Positions 9,166-17,694 of a stretch of DNA of 32,408 nt are shown piece after piece; the stretch's first letter is position 1, and every line of letters begins with the position of its first letter. The stretch is from the NCBI GenBank assembly GCA_020890945.1, contig JAJHPK010000062.1, positions 1 through 32,408 of the forward strand, written 5' to 3'. A program made the translations under genes and the position numbers. Below the pieces are notes generated by a model. It saw nothing but the letters and a program-made list of their open reading frames with translations. It was not told the DNA's origin and made no database searches. This stretch comes from Nitrosomonas sp. GTDB taxonomy: Bacteria > Pseudomonadota > Gammaproteobacteria > Burkholderiales > Nitrosomonadaceae.

Positions 9166-11025
9166 CTACATACATTTAGCATTTTTACGTTGTGTATGCT
9201 CTGTGGCGGCGGCGATGTCAGCCCGAATTCGTGCTGAAACTGCGGCAGTGGCTTCTTTATCTGCTTGAGAGCGAGCAAATAATGCTTCTTTAGCCATAAT
9301 TTCGACGGTTTCTCGTTCAGTAGCGATTTCTAATGCTTGCGATTCCAATTTAATGCGTTCTTGTATGGCGATTAACGTTGCTGATTCGGTTCTGGCTTTC
9401 TCTAAAGCTATTTTGGTAGCAATCTTCTCAGCTTCGAGCTTGGCTTTGGCTTTGTTACTAGCGATAATTTTAGCTTGCGCTCGAGTTATCGCAAGTCCCG
9501 TAATACGTTGCTCTATTTCTAAGCGCTCCAGTGCAGCTTGCTTGGCATCGTCAAGCGCCTGTGCGCGAATTTTTGCATCCGCCAATAAGCGTTCTTGAAT
9601 TTCTACCTTAACCTGGGTTTCCTGTGCAATCAACTCATCAAGTTGTGCTTTTGCTTCAGCAGTGGTTTTAAGCCTAGCTTCTGCCTCAACTCTTTTCTTT
9701 GCTGCGTTACGTGCAACAATTTCAGCTTGCGCTCGCGCTTCTGCTTCTTTGATTGCTTTTTCATCCGCTTTTATGCGTTTTTGAAATTCTTTTTCGGCCT
9801 CTTTTTCGGCTTTTTCTCTTGCTAGAGCAATTCCTGTCGCTGCTTTTTCAACTTGTAAATTAGTTTCGGCAGCAGCCAGCGCATCTGTTTCAGTTTGCGT
9901 GCGTTGTGTGATTTGTTTAAGCGTTTCAGATTCAACGACAAGACGTGACTTGATCAAATCAGCGGCCGCATTTTCCTGCAAAATAATGGATTCCGCCATT
10001 TCCTTGGCAACAGCTTCAGCTTCGGTGCGATTTTGTGCTGCAATCGTTGCACACCGATCCGCCTCAAATCTTTGTAGCGCTTTTTCAGTTGCCAATGACT
10101 CCGCTTCCACTCGATCCAATGCTGCATGAGTCGCAGATATTTCGGCTCGGAGTCGATGTTGCTTTTGAATATGACTAGCTTTTTCCGCTTCGAGTCGATT
10201 TTTCGCTTGTTCAAGTGCTTGCGCTTCTAGATTCGCGGCATTTTGTTTTTCGGCTAAAGCTTGTTCCTCAGCCATTTTTCGTGCTTTCGCTGATGCGAGT
10301 ATATTTTGTTCTTCTTGAATTTTTGCTTCGATGATCTGCGCTGTGTGTGCTTCAGTTTCGAGAATATTTAGTGAAATCTGCCTTGCTTCTTCAGCTAGCT
10401 TAGCTTTTCGTTTTGCTGCTTCAGCAGCTTCTTTTTCCTTCGTAACTGCCGAATGAGCTTTATCGAGGGCGTCCGCTTCTTCCGCAACACGTTGCTGCAT
10501 TTTTTCAACGATTACACTTTCAGCCTTAACTTTTGATTCTAGTATTGCATTAAGTGCTTTATCCGCTTTAAATTTTTCTTCCGCTAAATGTTGCGCTTTA
10601 TTTTCAAGCTCGTAGCGTGTATTTGCTTCTTGTTCGGCTAATGCTTCCGCTTTTGCTCTCAATCGTGCTTGTTCCGTTGCCTCAGCCTCCGCTTGTATTC
10701 TATTCTCAGCCGCTGCTCTGGCGATTGCTTCAACACGTGCGCGCGCTTCGGCGGCAACGCGAGCTTTATTCTCGGCTTCAATACGGTGACGGGCTTCTTT
10801 AATTGTTTGATCTTCGAGGGTTAGTCTTTCATGATGAATATCTTCAAATTCACGCTGAATATCTTTGGTGATATGTATTTGTTGGTCATAAGTCAACGCA
10901 TCATCCGAATTATCATTCGACTGCGCATGTTCATTCAGCATATCAGCCTGCTCTTCGTCAACAGGCTCTGAATCTGTTGACGAAATTTTACGTAACGAAT
11001 CAAACAAGCGCGTCTTAAATGTCAT
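9166..11025 (-). CDS. Long repetitive alpha-helical coiled-coil protein
   Basis: A 619-residue, Ala/Glu/Arg/Lys-rich cytosolic protein without signal peptide or membrane segment. I do not recognise a named family. Residues 1-66 form a distinct head with a short amphipathic stretch (KTRLFDSLRKI) and an acidic linker. Residues 67-612 are 39 consecutive 14-residue repeats with no insertion or deletion, consensus R-h-x-A-E-x-x-A-x-x-A-x-x-x. The tail is RKNAKCM. Fourteen residues equal two heptads, so this should be a straight, continuous coiled coil, about 80 nm long if fully helical. I chose the ATG at 11025 over a TTG at 11043. The gene lies 199 bases after fliR in the same direction, so read-through from the flagellar operon is possible. 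A cytoskeletal, scaffold or ruler-like role is the kind of job such proteins do, but nothing here proves one. Confidence 0.85.
   Translation of the reverse strand: MTFKTRLFDSLRKISSTDSEPVDEEQADMLNEHAQSNDNSDDALTYDQQIHITKDIQREFEDIHHERLTLEDQTIKEARHRIEAENKARVAAEARARVEAIARAAAENRIQAEAEATEQARLRAKAEALAEQEANTRYELENKAQHLAEEKFKADKALNAILESKVKAESVIVEKMQQRVAEEADALDKAHSAVTKEKEAAEAAKRKAKLAEEARQISLNILETEAHTAQIIEAKIQEEQNILASAKARKMAEEQALAEKQNAANLEAQALEQAKNRLEAEKASHIQKQHRLRAEISATHAALDRVEAESLATEKALQRFEADRCATIAAQNRTEAEAVAKEMAESIILQENAAADLIKSRLVVESETLKQITQRTQTETDALAAAETNLQVEKAATGIALAREKAEKEAEKEFQKRIKADEKAIKEAEARAQAEIVARNAAKKRVEAEARLKTTAEAKAQLDELIAQETQVKVEIQERLLADAKIRAQALDDAKQAALERLEIEQRITGLAITRAQAKIIASNKAKAKLEAEKIATKIALEKARTESATLIAIQERIKLESQALEIATERETVEIMAKEALFARSQADKEATAAVSARIRADIAAATEHTQRKNAKCM
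9190..10827 (-). repeat. 39 tandem 42-bp (14-codon) repeats in the coiled-coil gene
   Basis: The protein divides exactly into 39 blocks of 14 residues with no phase slip. Position 1 is Arg or Lys in 34 of 39 blocks, position 5 is Glu or Asp in 35 of 39, and position 8 is Ala in 27 of 39. Examples are RVEAESLATEKALQ and RTEAEAVAKEMAES. The DNA copies have diverged strongly. The period is therefore old and held by selection on the protein rather than recently amplified. Confidence 0.85.
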
Positions 11026-11224
11026 GTTCAATCTACCAAACAAAAAGAAAGCAATTAAAGAATCAAATCAATATACCTACTGTAACAATTTTTAGTTAAT
11101 AGACTTGTTTCAAAAAAAGATAGAAATGGCATCTGTTTATCGATTAGTAGTGCACCTCATTCTAATACTTGTTTTAACGCGACAACGAGATCAATTCTCT
11201 ATGCTTAACTGTTTTTCTTAATTG

Positions 11225-12025
11225 TTATTTAGGCATATCCAATTTTGTGGCGTTTACGATTCCCATCATCAAATTCAGCGCATCGTACACGAGTCTTTCA
11301 AGAATAGGAGCATAGAAAGGCATACTCAATGCCAAAACAAAAAGACCAATGGATAATGTCAATGGAAAACCGACAGCAAAAATGTTCAGTTGAGGCGCGG
11401 CACGTGTCAAAATTCCTAAGGCCAAGTTGGTAATCAATAAAGCAGTTATCACAGGAAGTGATAGTTGCAATCCAGATTTAAAAATTTCTTGTCCCCAATT
11501 CGCCAATGTTTGAAAAGTAAATTCATTCATGCCGCTTACCCCGACAGGTAATGTGCTAAAACTTTGCGAGATCAGCGCCAGCATCATTAGATGACCATTC
11601 ATCGCTAAAAAAGCCAGGCTGGCGATGATACCAAGAAAACGACCTATCACATCAATTTGCCCTGAATTTTGCGGATCAACAAAAATTGCAAAGCCAAGCC
11701 CCATTTGTAAGCCAATTAATTCTCCAGCCATTTCTACCGCGACAAAAACGATCCGCATGACAAAACCAATAGCAATACCGATCAACAATTGTTGTAGCAA
11801 TACAATTAATCCTAAACCTGAAGCGGGGTCAACATCGGGTAAGGATTTTTCAACCGTTGGCGTCACCAAAATAGTCATCATAATAGCCAAACCAAGCTTG
11901 ACTCTGACCGGAGTACTAGGATTTCCTAAGATTGGTGCCGTCGCGATTAACGCTAAAATTCGACTCAGTGGCCAAATGAAGGTAGCTAGTAATGTATTCA
12001 GCTCGGCTGTAGTAATGCTGATCAT
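11225..12025 (-). CDS. fliR: Flagellar export gate protein FliR
   Basis: Inner-membrane component of the FliP5-Q4-R1 core of the flagellar type III export gate. The 266-residue protein begins in the way usual for FliR (ELNTLLATFIWPLSRILALIATAPILG). It then has several hydrophobic segments and the conserved stretch GELIGLQMGLGFA near the middle. It is the last flagellar gene of the fliL-fliR block, 68 bases after fliQ. The flhB gene that often follows fliR is absent; the next gene is the coiled-coil protein. No clear Shine-Dalgarno is visible. Confidence 0.95.
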   Translation of the reverse strand: MISITTAELNTLLATFIWPLSRILALIATAPILGNPSTPVRVKLGLAIMMTILVTPTVEKSLPDVDPASGLGLIVLLQQLLIGIAIGFVMRIVFVAVEMAGELIGLQMGLGFAIFVDPQNSGQIDVIGRFLGIIASLAFLAMNGHLMMLALISQSFSTLPVGVSGMNEFTFQTLANWGQEIFKSGLQLSLPVITALLITNLALGILTRAAPQLNIFAVGFPLTLSIGLFVLALSMPFYAPILERLVYDALNLMMGIVNATKLDMPK

Positions 12026-12093
12026 ACGAAAATAGATATCATGGATATGCTTTTCGAATATGCTCAGAAACCCAGGTTATCAGTGATTTGATG

Positions 12094-12366
12094 CTATCCA
12101 ATGGCCACCCAAGCAATGCTAGTAAATAACCGCTGCATGTAATCGGTCATAATGCTAATCATCCAAGGACCTGCGAGGATCATAACGAGAAATGTCACTA
12201 ATAACTTAGGAATGAAAGATAGGGTCATTTCGTTGATTTGTGTCGCCGCCTGAAAAATACTAACCAACAAACCTGTTACTAAAGCGGCTATTAATAATGG
12301 CGCAGATACCATAAAAGTGATTTCAATTGCTTGTCTAGCAATTGTCATGGTGCTTTCGGGTGTCAT
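12094..12366 (-). CDS. fliQ: Flagellar export gate protein FliQ
   Basis: Small inner-membrane subunit of the flagellar type III export gate that packs round the FliP/FliR core. The 90-residue length and two hydrophobic hairpin segments (about 18-38 and 52-72) match the family. So does the conserved segment FQAATQINEMTLSFIPK. AGGAAA eight bases upstream of the ATG supports the start. It follows fliP by 12 bases. Confidence 0.95.
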   Translation of the reverse strand: MTPESTMTIARQAIEITFMVSAPLLIAALVTGLLVSIFQAATQINEMTLSFIPKLLVTFLVMILAGPWMISIMTDYMQRLFTSIAWVAIG

Positions 12367-12378
12367 CTCTATTTCCTT

Positions 12379-13200
12379 TTAAGGATAAAAACTTTGTGTC
12401 AACGAACCAATAATCAAATGCCAGCCATCCACAAGTACAAATAGCATTAATTTAAACGGTAATGAAATAATCATGGGTGACAACATCATCATACCCATTG
12501 CCATCAATACACTGGATACGACGAGATCGATAATTAAGAAAGGGATAAAAATGATGAAACCGATTTGAAAGGCGGTTTTTAATTCGCTGGTGATATAAGC
12601 TGGCACGAGTATTTTAAGCGGAACGTTATCACGACTTTGCAGTTCTTCGCCGTCAGAAACTTGTACAAACAGCGCTAAATCCGCTTCTCGGGTTTGATGC
12701 AACATAAATGTTTTAAGTGGCACACTGGCTTTTTCACCTGCTTCGATAATAGATATTTTATCTTCAGAAAAAGGAACATACGCTTCTGTGTAAACTTTAT
12801 CGATCACCGGAGACATGACAAAAAATGTCAAAAATAACGCGAGTCCAAGCAATACTTGATTGGGTGGCGAAGATTGGGTACCAAGCGCCAGCCTTAATAA
12901 GGACAATACAATAATAATCCGTGTGAAACTCGACATCATTAATACCACTGCTGGTAAAAAAGTTAATGACGTGAGCAGCAATAACGTTTGCAAATTCAAG
13001 GTATAGCTGGTGCTGCCATTAGTATTCGGCGAGCTAGTAAAAGCAGGAAAACCCGCTTTCTGTGCAAACACAGGAAATGCAGCAAATCCGATCAGGAGAC
13101 ATAATGACTGCAACAAAAAGCGTAAGTTGTAATTACCCTTGAGCCGGATTTGATCGGTTTTGGAGGATTGCTGACAATGAAATGACATAACGTTAGTCAT
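12379..13200 (-). CDS. fliP: Flagellar export gate protein FliP
   Basis: Core pore subunit of the flagellar export gate, inserted with a cleavable signal peptide. The family signature [20 protein letters not shown] and the following [16 protein letters not shown] are present, as is the C-terminal [16 protein letters not shown]. The start is uncertain. An ATG at 13200 overlaps the fliO stop by eight bases, and another ATG lies at 13188; neither has a good Shine-Dalgarno. From 13200 the protein has 273 residues, about 28 more than E. coli FliP. The extra part is a polar stretch before the signal-peptide core ([19 protein letters not shown]), so the true start may lie further in. The frame open to 13260 is mostly overlap with fliO and was not used. 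Confidence 0.92.
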   Translation of the reverse strand: MTNVMSFHCQQSSKTDQIRLKGNYNLRFLLQSLCLLIGFAAFPVFAQKAGFPAFTSSPNTNGSTSYTLNLQTLLLLTSLTFLPAVVLMMSSFTRIIIVLSLLRLALGTQSSPPNQVLLGLALFLTFFVMSPVIDKVYTEAYVPFSEDKISIIEAGEKASVPLKTFMLHQTREADLALFVQVSDGEELQSRDNVPLKILVPAYITSELKTAFQIGFIIFIPFLIIDLVVSSVLMAMGMMMLSPMIISLPFKLMLFVLVDGWHLIIGSLTQSFYP

Positions 13201-13642
13201 TATTTTTATTGATGCTTTCAGCAAGATGTTCCGAAAATTCCGAATGAGCATCGGAATCACTTTTCATTTTCTCGAGTTTTTCTGCTGGTTTATTCATGGT
13301 ATGCAATTTACTGATGTGACCTGGAGCGACCCCTAAAACAAGCCAAGTGTCTTGGATTTCCACTACTACGACGCGCTCTCTTTGACCCACCCCGGTTGCT
13401 GAAACAATTTTCAAACTACCCGAAGAAGTGGTAGGTATTAATGAGAATCTTTTTAGCAGCCAAGTAAGGCCCAAAATAACGGCCAATACTATTAATAATC
13501 CGCCAATCATTTGTAGCGTATGCTCTGTCGATATCACCGAAGAAGGTGGAGTAAAACTTGGCTTCTCAGTCGTCGTAGCGAACGTTTGAAAAGCAAGCAT
13601 CGATCCAATGATAACTGACGGGATGTAATAAAATTTGAACAC
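13193..13642 (-). CDS. fliO: Flagellar assembly protein FliO
   Basis: Single-pass membrane protein that helps assemble the FliP ring. The 149-residue protein has an N-terminal signal-like segment (residues 1-23), a membrane segment near 44-64 ([22 protein letters not shown]) and a cytoplasmic domain. That domain has the FliO pattern [19 protein letters not shown] followed by WLVLGVAPG. It sits between fliN and fliP, as in most fliL-R operons, eight bases after fliN and overlapping the chosen fliP start by eight bases. Confidence 0.92.
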   Translation of the reverse strand: MFKFYYIPSVIIGSMLAFQTFATTTEKPSFTPPSSVISTEHTLQMIGGLLIVLAVILGLTWLLKRFSLIPTTSSGSLKIVSATGVGQRERVVVVEIQDTWLVLGVAPGHISKLHTMNKPAEKLEKMKSDSDAHSEFSEHLAESINKNND

Positions 13643-13650
13643 AGAAGTTC

Positions 13651-14202
13651 CTATCGATTGAGCTTACGGATACGTTCACTTGGCGTGATAATATCCGTTA
13701 AACGAATCCCGAATTTGTCATTCACCACGACCACCTCACCTTGGGCAATCAAGCATCCATTCACTAGCACATCCATCGGTTCACCGGCCATCCCATCTAG
13801 CTCGACGACGGAACCTTGCGCCAATTGCAACAAATTTTTGATCGCAATACGTGTGCGGCCTAATTCAACGGTCATTTGTACCGGAATATCGAGAATCATA
13901 TCGATATCATTGCGAGTACCATGTCCCATTCCATCACCAGAAAACTCTTTAAATACTGAAGCAGTAGCCGTTTTAGCACCCAAACCGCTATGCGTACTAT
14001 CTTCAGCTGGCGTTACGCTCTTCCCTTTTGAATCAGTCGACTGCGTAGCGTCAGATGCTTCTTGTTCCGCCATCGCGGCAGCCCAATCATCCATACCTGC
14101 TTCTTTTTCAGCACTATCGCTTTCGGTGGCTTCTGCTTGTTCTGCCATGGCGGCAGCCCAATCATCTGTTTCAGTTGAGTTATTGTCGGTCGGTTCAGAC
14201 AT
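13651..14202 (-). CDS. fliN: Flagellar switch protein FliN
   Basis: C-ring protein that works with FliM and FliG in torque generation and switching and docks the FliH-FliI export complex. The C-terminal SpoA domain (about residues 100-180) is typical: DIPVQMTVELGRTRIAIKN, then LAQGSVVELD, then GEVVVVNDKFGIRLTDI. At 183 residues it is longer than E. coli FliN (137). The extra length is in an acidic N-terminal region where the segment DDWAAAMAEQ occurs twice, at residues 13-22 and 38-47. FliN proteins normally carry one such DDxWAxAxxEQ-type segment near the start. It lies 18 bases after fliM. Confidence 0.95.
   Translation of the reverse strand: MSEPTDNNSTETDDWAAAMAEQAEATESDSAEKEAGMDDWAAAMAEQEASDATQSTDSKGKSVTPAEDSTHSGLGAKTATASVFKEFSGDGMGHGTRNDIDMILDIPVQMTVELGRTRIAIKNLLQLAQGSVVELDGMAGEPMDVLVNGCLIAQGEVVVVNDKFGIRLTDIITPSERIRKLNR
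14063..14167 (-). repeat. Internal 75-bp-spaced duplication in fliN
   Basis: Bases 14063-14092 and 14138-14167 agree at 28 of 30 positions. Both encode the DDWAAAMAEQ segment, with starts 75 bases (25 codons) apart. The high DNA identity suggests a fairly recent in-frame duplication of the FliN N-terminal motif. Confidence 0.85.
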
Positions 14203-14220
14203 ATTTGAGACTCCGGTAAT

Positions 14221-15198
14221 TTATTCCATTTCTGATTGCGATATCATCGAATTCACTTTCAGGGCGTAACGTCCATTCATGGTCCCATATCCACATTCCA
14301 TAACAGGCACTCCATCCACATGTGCTTTCACTGTTTTCGGAATTTCTATGGGAATAACATCACCCTCTTGCATGCTTAGAATTTGCTCAAATGTGACCTT
14401 TGTGTGTCCGATATTTGCGACCAACTCAACTTCGGCACCTTGGATTTGCTGTGATAATAGTGTTGTCCAACGCTTATCCACCTCTAAATGATCGCCTTGT
14501 AAAGCGCTATACAAAACATCGCGAATCGGCTCGATCATCGCGTAAGGAATGCACACATGTAGCGTACCTCCTTTACTGCCCAGATCAATGTTAAATGTTA
14601 CTGTCACGACTACTTCGTTGGGTGTCGCAATCGTGGCAAATTGCGGATTCATTTCCGAACGAAGATATTCAAATTTAATAGGATAAACCGATTTCCACGA
14701 CTTCTCATAGTCTTCAAAAACAACATCAAGCAAGCGCAGAATCATACGCTGCTCAGTTTGTGTAAAATCTCTTCCCTCGACGCGGGTATGATATCGACCA
14801 TCTCCCCCAAACAAATTATCGATAAATAAAAATATCAAATTGGGATCAAAAACAAGTAGTGCTGTTCCTCGTAGTGGCTTCATTTGAACCATGTTGAGAT
14901 TAGTTGGCACTACCAGATTACGCACAAACTCACTAAACTTAATAACTTTTACGGGACCAACTGAAATATCAACGGTACGCCGCATAAAATTGAATAAACC
15001 AATGCGAAAAAAACGTGCGAACCGTTCATTAATAATTTCATATGTCGGCATGCGCCCGCGAACAATACGTTCCTGCGTGCCGATGTTGTAAGTCCTGACC
15101 CCGCTTTTATCTTCCTCCTTAGCATCATCGTCACTATCGCCACTAGCACCTCGGAGGAGCGCGTCAACCTCATCTTGTGAAAGAAACTCCTCAGACAT
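14221..15198 (-). CDS. fliM: Flagellar switch protein FliM
   Basis: C-ring protein that binds phosphorylated CheY and links FliG to FliN. The N-terminus carries the CheY-binding motif LSQDEVDALLRG (residues 6-17), so chemotactic switching is presumably kept. The middle domain has the GGDGR loop after NLFG, and the C-terminal SpoA-like domain ends with GYGTMNGRYALKV. The 325-residue length is normal. It lies seven bases after fliL and 18 before fliN in the fliL-R block. Confidence 0.97.
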   Translation of the reverse strand: MSEEFLSQDEVDALLRGASGDSDDDAKEEDKSGVRTYNIGTQERIVRGRMPTYEIINERFARFFRIGLFNFMRRTVDISVGPVKVIKFSEFVRNLVVPTNLNMVQMKPLRGTALLVFDPNLIFLFIDNLFGGDGRYHTRVEGRDFTQTEQRMILRLLDVVFEDYEKSWKSVYPIKFEYLRSEMNPQFATIATPNEVVVTVTFNIDLGSKGGTLHVCIPYAMIEPIRDVLYSALQGDHLEVDKRWTTLLSQQIQGAEVELVANIGHTKVTFEQILSMQEGDVIPIEIPKTVKAHVDGVPVMECGYGTMNGRYALKVNSMISQSEME

Positions 15199-15205
15199 GG
15201 GGTGA

Positions 15206-15715
15206 TTATTGAATTACAAATGAAGTAAATAATACTTCTACAATATCTGTCATTAAATCTTCGTCTTTTACCCCTTTCTTAATCTCCTCTGCAATTTGTT
15301 GACTCAACTGCTGTTTTCCAACGATAGTGTTGATCTCTGATGCTTTCTTACTGGAAAGTAGCATTAAAATGCGGTTGCGAATATCGGGCATCTGATTAGC
15401 AATCTCTTGTTCAACCGGAGTTTCTTTAATTTTTATGGTAAGTCCTACTTGTAAATATTGACTCCCATCATCTGGAAGTAAATTCACAGTGAATAGCTCT
15501 AAATCTAAAAACTTTGTTGTTTTGATTTTGGGCTTGGGTTTGGGAGCTTCTGGTTCTTCAGCAGCATCCCCATTCATTTTCAGAAAATACCAAGTACCTC
15601 CCGCACCTGCACCAATCGCCATGATTGCAACGAGAATTCCTATGATTAATCCTTTTTTCCCTTTTTTAGTTTCTTTTCCATCTGTTCCAGCAGGGACTTC
15701 AGCAGCTTTTGACAT
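15206..15715 (-). CDS. fliL: Flagellar basal body-associated protein FliL
   Basis: Single-pass membrane protein that surrounds the stator units and supports torque. The start MSKAAEVPAG is chosen because GGAG lies six bases upstream; the frame open to 15742 was rejected. The 169-residue protein has a membrane segment near residues 25-46 (GLIIGILVAIMAIGAGAGG) and a periplasmic FliL domain with FTVNLLPDDGSQYLQVGL and RNRILMLLSSKKASEI. It is the first gene after the 226-bp gap that splits the flagellar block, so a promoter for fliLMNOPQR probably lies just upstream. Confidence 0.95.
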   Translation of the reverse strand: MSKAAEVPAGTDGKETKKGKKGLIIGILVAIMAIGAGAGGTWYFLKMNGDAAEEPEAPKPKPKIKTTKFLDLELFTVNLLPDDGSQYLQVGLTIKIKETPVEQEIANQMPDIRNRILMLLSSKKASEINTIVGKQQLSQQIAEEIKKGVKDEDLMTDIVEVLFTSFVIQ

Positions 15716-15941
15716 GTTTGCTCCATTCACTTCAATGATCATAGACGCTATTATCGTGGAAGCAATTACAAGACTATGCGGTAAATAACGATTAAATTAC
15801 ATCGCTATTTTGGGAGTCAAACTGGATAATTAAACTTGAAATTTCCCGTGACCTTGTCACCGGTGATATTGCGCAGGAAGCACGCCACTAATTTGCCACA
15901 TGCTTCCTAAGCTGAAATGCGTAATACAGATTCAAAACATA
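15716..15941 (-). promoter_or_regulatory. fliK-fliL gap: inverted repeats and sigma-54-like candidates
   Basis: This 226-bp gap in an otherwise tight block holds several inverted repeats. TGCGTAATA / TATTACGCA (15918-15948, 9 bp, 13-base loop) overlaps the fliK stop codon. AGGAAGCA / TGCTTCCT (15875-15908, 8 bp, 18-base loop) follows. GTGAC / GTCAC (15848-15860) and the palindrome TCACCGGTGA (15857-15866) lie side by side. Reading towards fliL, two overlapping GG-N10-GC elements occur: TGGCAAATTAGTGGC from 15898 and TGGCGTGCTTCCTGC from 15887. They resemble the sigma-54 -24/-12 pattern and would give a leader of about 145 bases. Without a T tract I would not call a terminator. Confidence 0.3.
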
Positions 15942-17135
15942 TTACGCAAACGTATTGACTATGCCATGATGTCGAATAGGTACGGTATGTGTCACTTCGG
16001 TAGTACTAGGTGTTTCTGTTCCAAACATAGCGCGATTAGAAGAACCTTTCAGCGAATCATAACCTTGTTGCTGCTTAGGATCTTGTTGGAATGATTCAGC
16101 ACCGACAGTGACATTCCCTAACTGAATTCCATTGTCCGCCAACATTTCTTTGAGTCTGGGCAAAGCATCTTGAATAACTTCACGAACTGATGCATGCGGC
16201 GAAACAAATTGTGCGGTAGCTTGGTCTTGCGTAATGCTCAACGTTACCTCAACCGGCCCCAAATTTGCCGGATTTAAATGAATTTCGGCTACTTGTTGCT
16301 GTTGATTATTCATCCAAATTATTTTTTGTGCGAATTCATTTCCCCATTTGGGTTGTCCAACGACCGTATCAACATGAATATCCTGTGTAGGGATATTGCT
16401 TGCGTGTGAAGATGTTAGAGCTGGTAACGCGTTAATACTTGCAAGCGAAGAACCGCTGGATTCAATGGGTGAAGCAAGTAAGTTTTTGTCGAGTTGAACT
16501 GTGAGAGACTTGGTTGCATCAGTCCCTAAAGGAAATAGTTTGCCGAAATCGGCAGAATTTGCCGTATCAACTGATTGAAGAAGATTCGTGGGCATATTAG
16601 CAACATTATTCTCGTCTAAAGCCGATTGAACGAATGTTTTTTGTAACATTATTGGATTCGTCAGTGGCAATGCGTTTTGAGGAGATTCACCATCTCCAGC
16701 AACACTATGATCATTCAAGACAGATGTTGATGAAAACCCTGCAGGCATCATAGAAGGAGGCACCTGAGGGGCGGCATTGAGAGCGATATTGACAGGATAA
16801 ATCGCTTGATCGAATTGATACTTTGTTTCTGTTGTGGCAAGTAAATTATCGACTGTTTTATTGGGCGATTGCTCTGAAGTTGCATTGGAACGTTCTTCAT
16901 TACTAGATTCAGCATGAGACTTAGAAGCATCCGATGTTTTAACAGCATCTGCTTTTGTGGTTTTTTGAGGGACTTCTTGTTTATTGGGGGATTCAGAAAC
17001 CTCGCGTTGCAAAATCTTATCAAATTTTTCTGCGTCATCTTCTGAATGCTTCTTTACTGAATCACCCGAAGATGCTGATTGTGTCGCATTAGGAGCTTTG
17101 AAAGCTTGTAGTACTGATGATGGTAATGTTTGCAT
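15942..17135 (-). CDS. fliK: Flagellar hook-length control protein FliK
   Basis: Exported ruler that measures the hook and switches export specificity through FlhB. The 397-residue protein is Ser/Asn/Gln-rich and low-complexity over about 1-250, as usual for the ruler part. It then has the conserved C-terminal domain with the Flg_hook core IHLNPANLGPVEVTLSI and a VREVIQDALPRLKEMLADNG segment near residues 280-350. The length is close to Salmonella FliK (405). It lies after fliJ with a 76-base gap and before the 226-bp fliK-fliL gap. Identification rests mainly on the C-terminal domain and position. Confidence 0.9.
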   Translation of the reverse strand: MQTLPSSVLQAFKAPNATQSASSGDSVKKHSEDDAEKFDKILQREVSESPNKQEVPQKTTKADAVKTSDASKSHAESSNEERSNATSEQSPNKTVDNLLATTETKYQFDQAIYPVNIALNAAPQVPPSMMPAGFSSTSVLNDHSVAGDGESPQNALPLTNPIMLQKTFVQSALDENNVANMPTNLLQSVDTANSADFGKLFPLGTDATKSLTVQLDKNLLASPIESSGSSLASINALPALTSSHASNIPTQDIHVDTVVGQPKWGNEFAQKIIWMNNQQQQVAEIHLNPANLGPVEVTLSITQDQATAQFVSPHASVREVIQDALPRLKEMLADNGIQLGNVTVGAESFQQDPKQQQGYDSLKGSSNRAMFGTETPSTTEVTHTVPIRHHGIVNTFA

Positions 17136-17211
17136 GGCTATCGAATCTCATAAGTTTGTTAAGTACTACCTTGTAATGAGCAATCTTTATGCCATGTTGA
17201 TCGAATTCTTT

Positions 17212-17667
17212 TTATGGATCCGTTTGATTCATTAAATTCCGAATATAATTGCTGGTTGCAAATTCATCCATCAATTTTTGTTCAATTTTAGTTTGCCGAA
17301 GTTGTTCTGTCTGCTGTTGCCGCTTAAGCAAAGTTTCAAAAGACTTTAATTTGCGTTGATAGGATAGAAATTCTTCTCGAATAATGTTTCGATTGTTCTT
17401 AGCTTGTGCAACGTTTTGCTGTTGCTCATTCACCGCACTATCCAGTTTATGCATAAAACTATTGAAATTGTGCCACTGGGTATGACCAATGCCTTGTTTC
17501 ATCGTATTTTGTAGATGGACTTGGTAGTTAGTACGGTAATGCGTCAGTAACTCTAACTTTTTTTCAGCCGTTTGTAGATGTGTATTAAACAATCCTAATT
17601 TTTTTGCGGCAGAATCCATTTGCTGCCGGGTAAGCTCGATTAATGTATGAAGCGATGATTTTGGCAT
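17212..17667 (-). CDS. fliJ: Flagellar export chaperone/coiled-coil protein FliJ
   Basis: Small helical protein that sits in the FliI hexamer and links the ATPase to FlhA. The 151-residue chain is almost all amphipathic helix (HLQTAEKKLELLTHYRTNY, FHQ-type Gln/Lys-rich stretches) without Pro until the last residue. This is the FliJ pattern of an antiparallel two-helix coiled coil. Sequence conservation in this family is low, so position between fliI and fliK is the main support. It starts 27 bases after the fliI stop. Confidence 0.88.
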   Translation of the reverse strand: MPKSSLHTLIELTRQQMDSAAKKLGLFNTHLQTAEKKLELLTHYRTNYQVHLQNTMKQGIGHTQWHNFNSFMHKLDSAVNEQQQNVAQAKNNRNIIREEFLSYQRKLKSFETLLKRQQQTEQLRQTKIEQKLMDEFATSNYIRNLMNQTDP

Positions 17668-17694
17668 AACAATAACGATTCATTTTCAAGCTTA

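Noticed and set aside
9353-10802. Several forward open frames opposite the coiled-coil gene
   Set aside because: They are mirror images of the Ala/Glu/Arg-rich repeats, have no ribosome sites and encode Ser/Leu/Cys-rich chains unlike any family.
9190-10827. The 42-bp periodicity as a CRISPR or satellite array
   Set aside because: The period is in the protein, the DNA copies are strongly diverged, and there is no constant repeat with variable spacers.
13188-13260. Long N-terminal extension of FliP within fliO
   Set aside because: It lies wholly over the end of fliO and would place more than 60 residues before the signal-peptide core.
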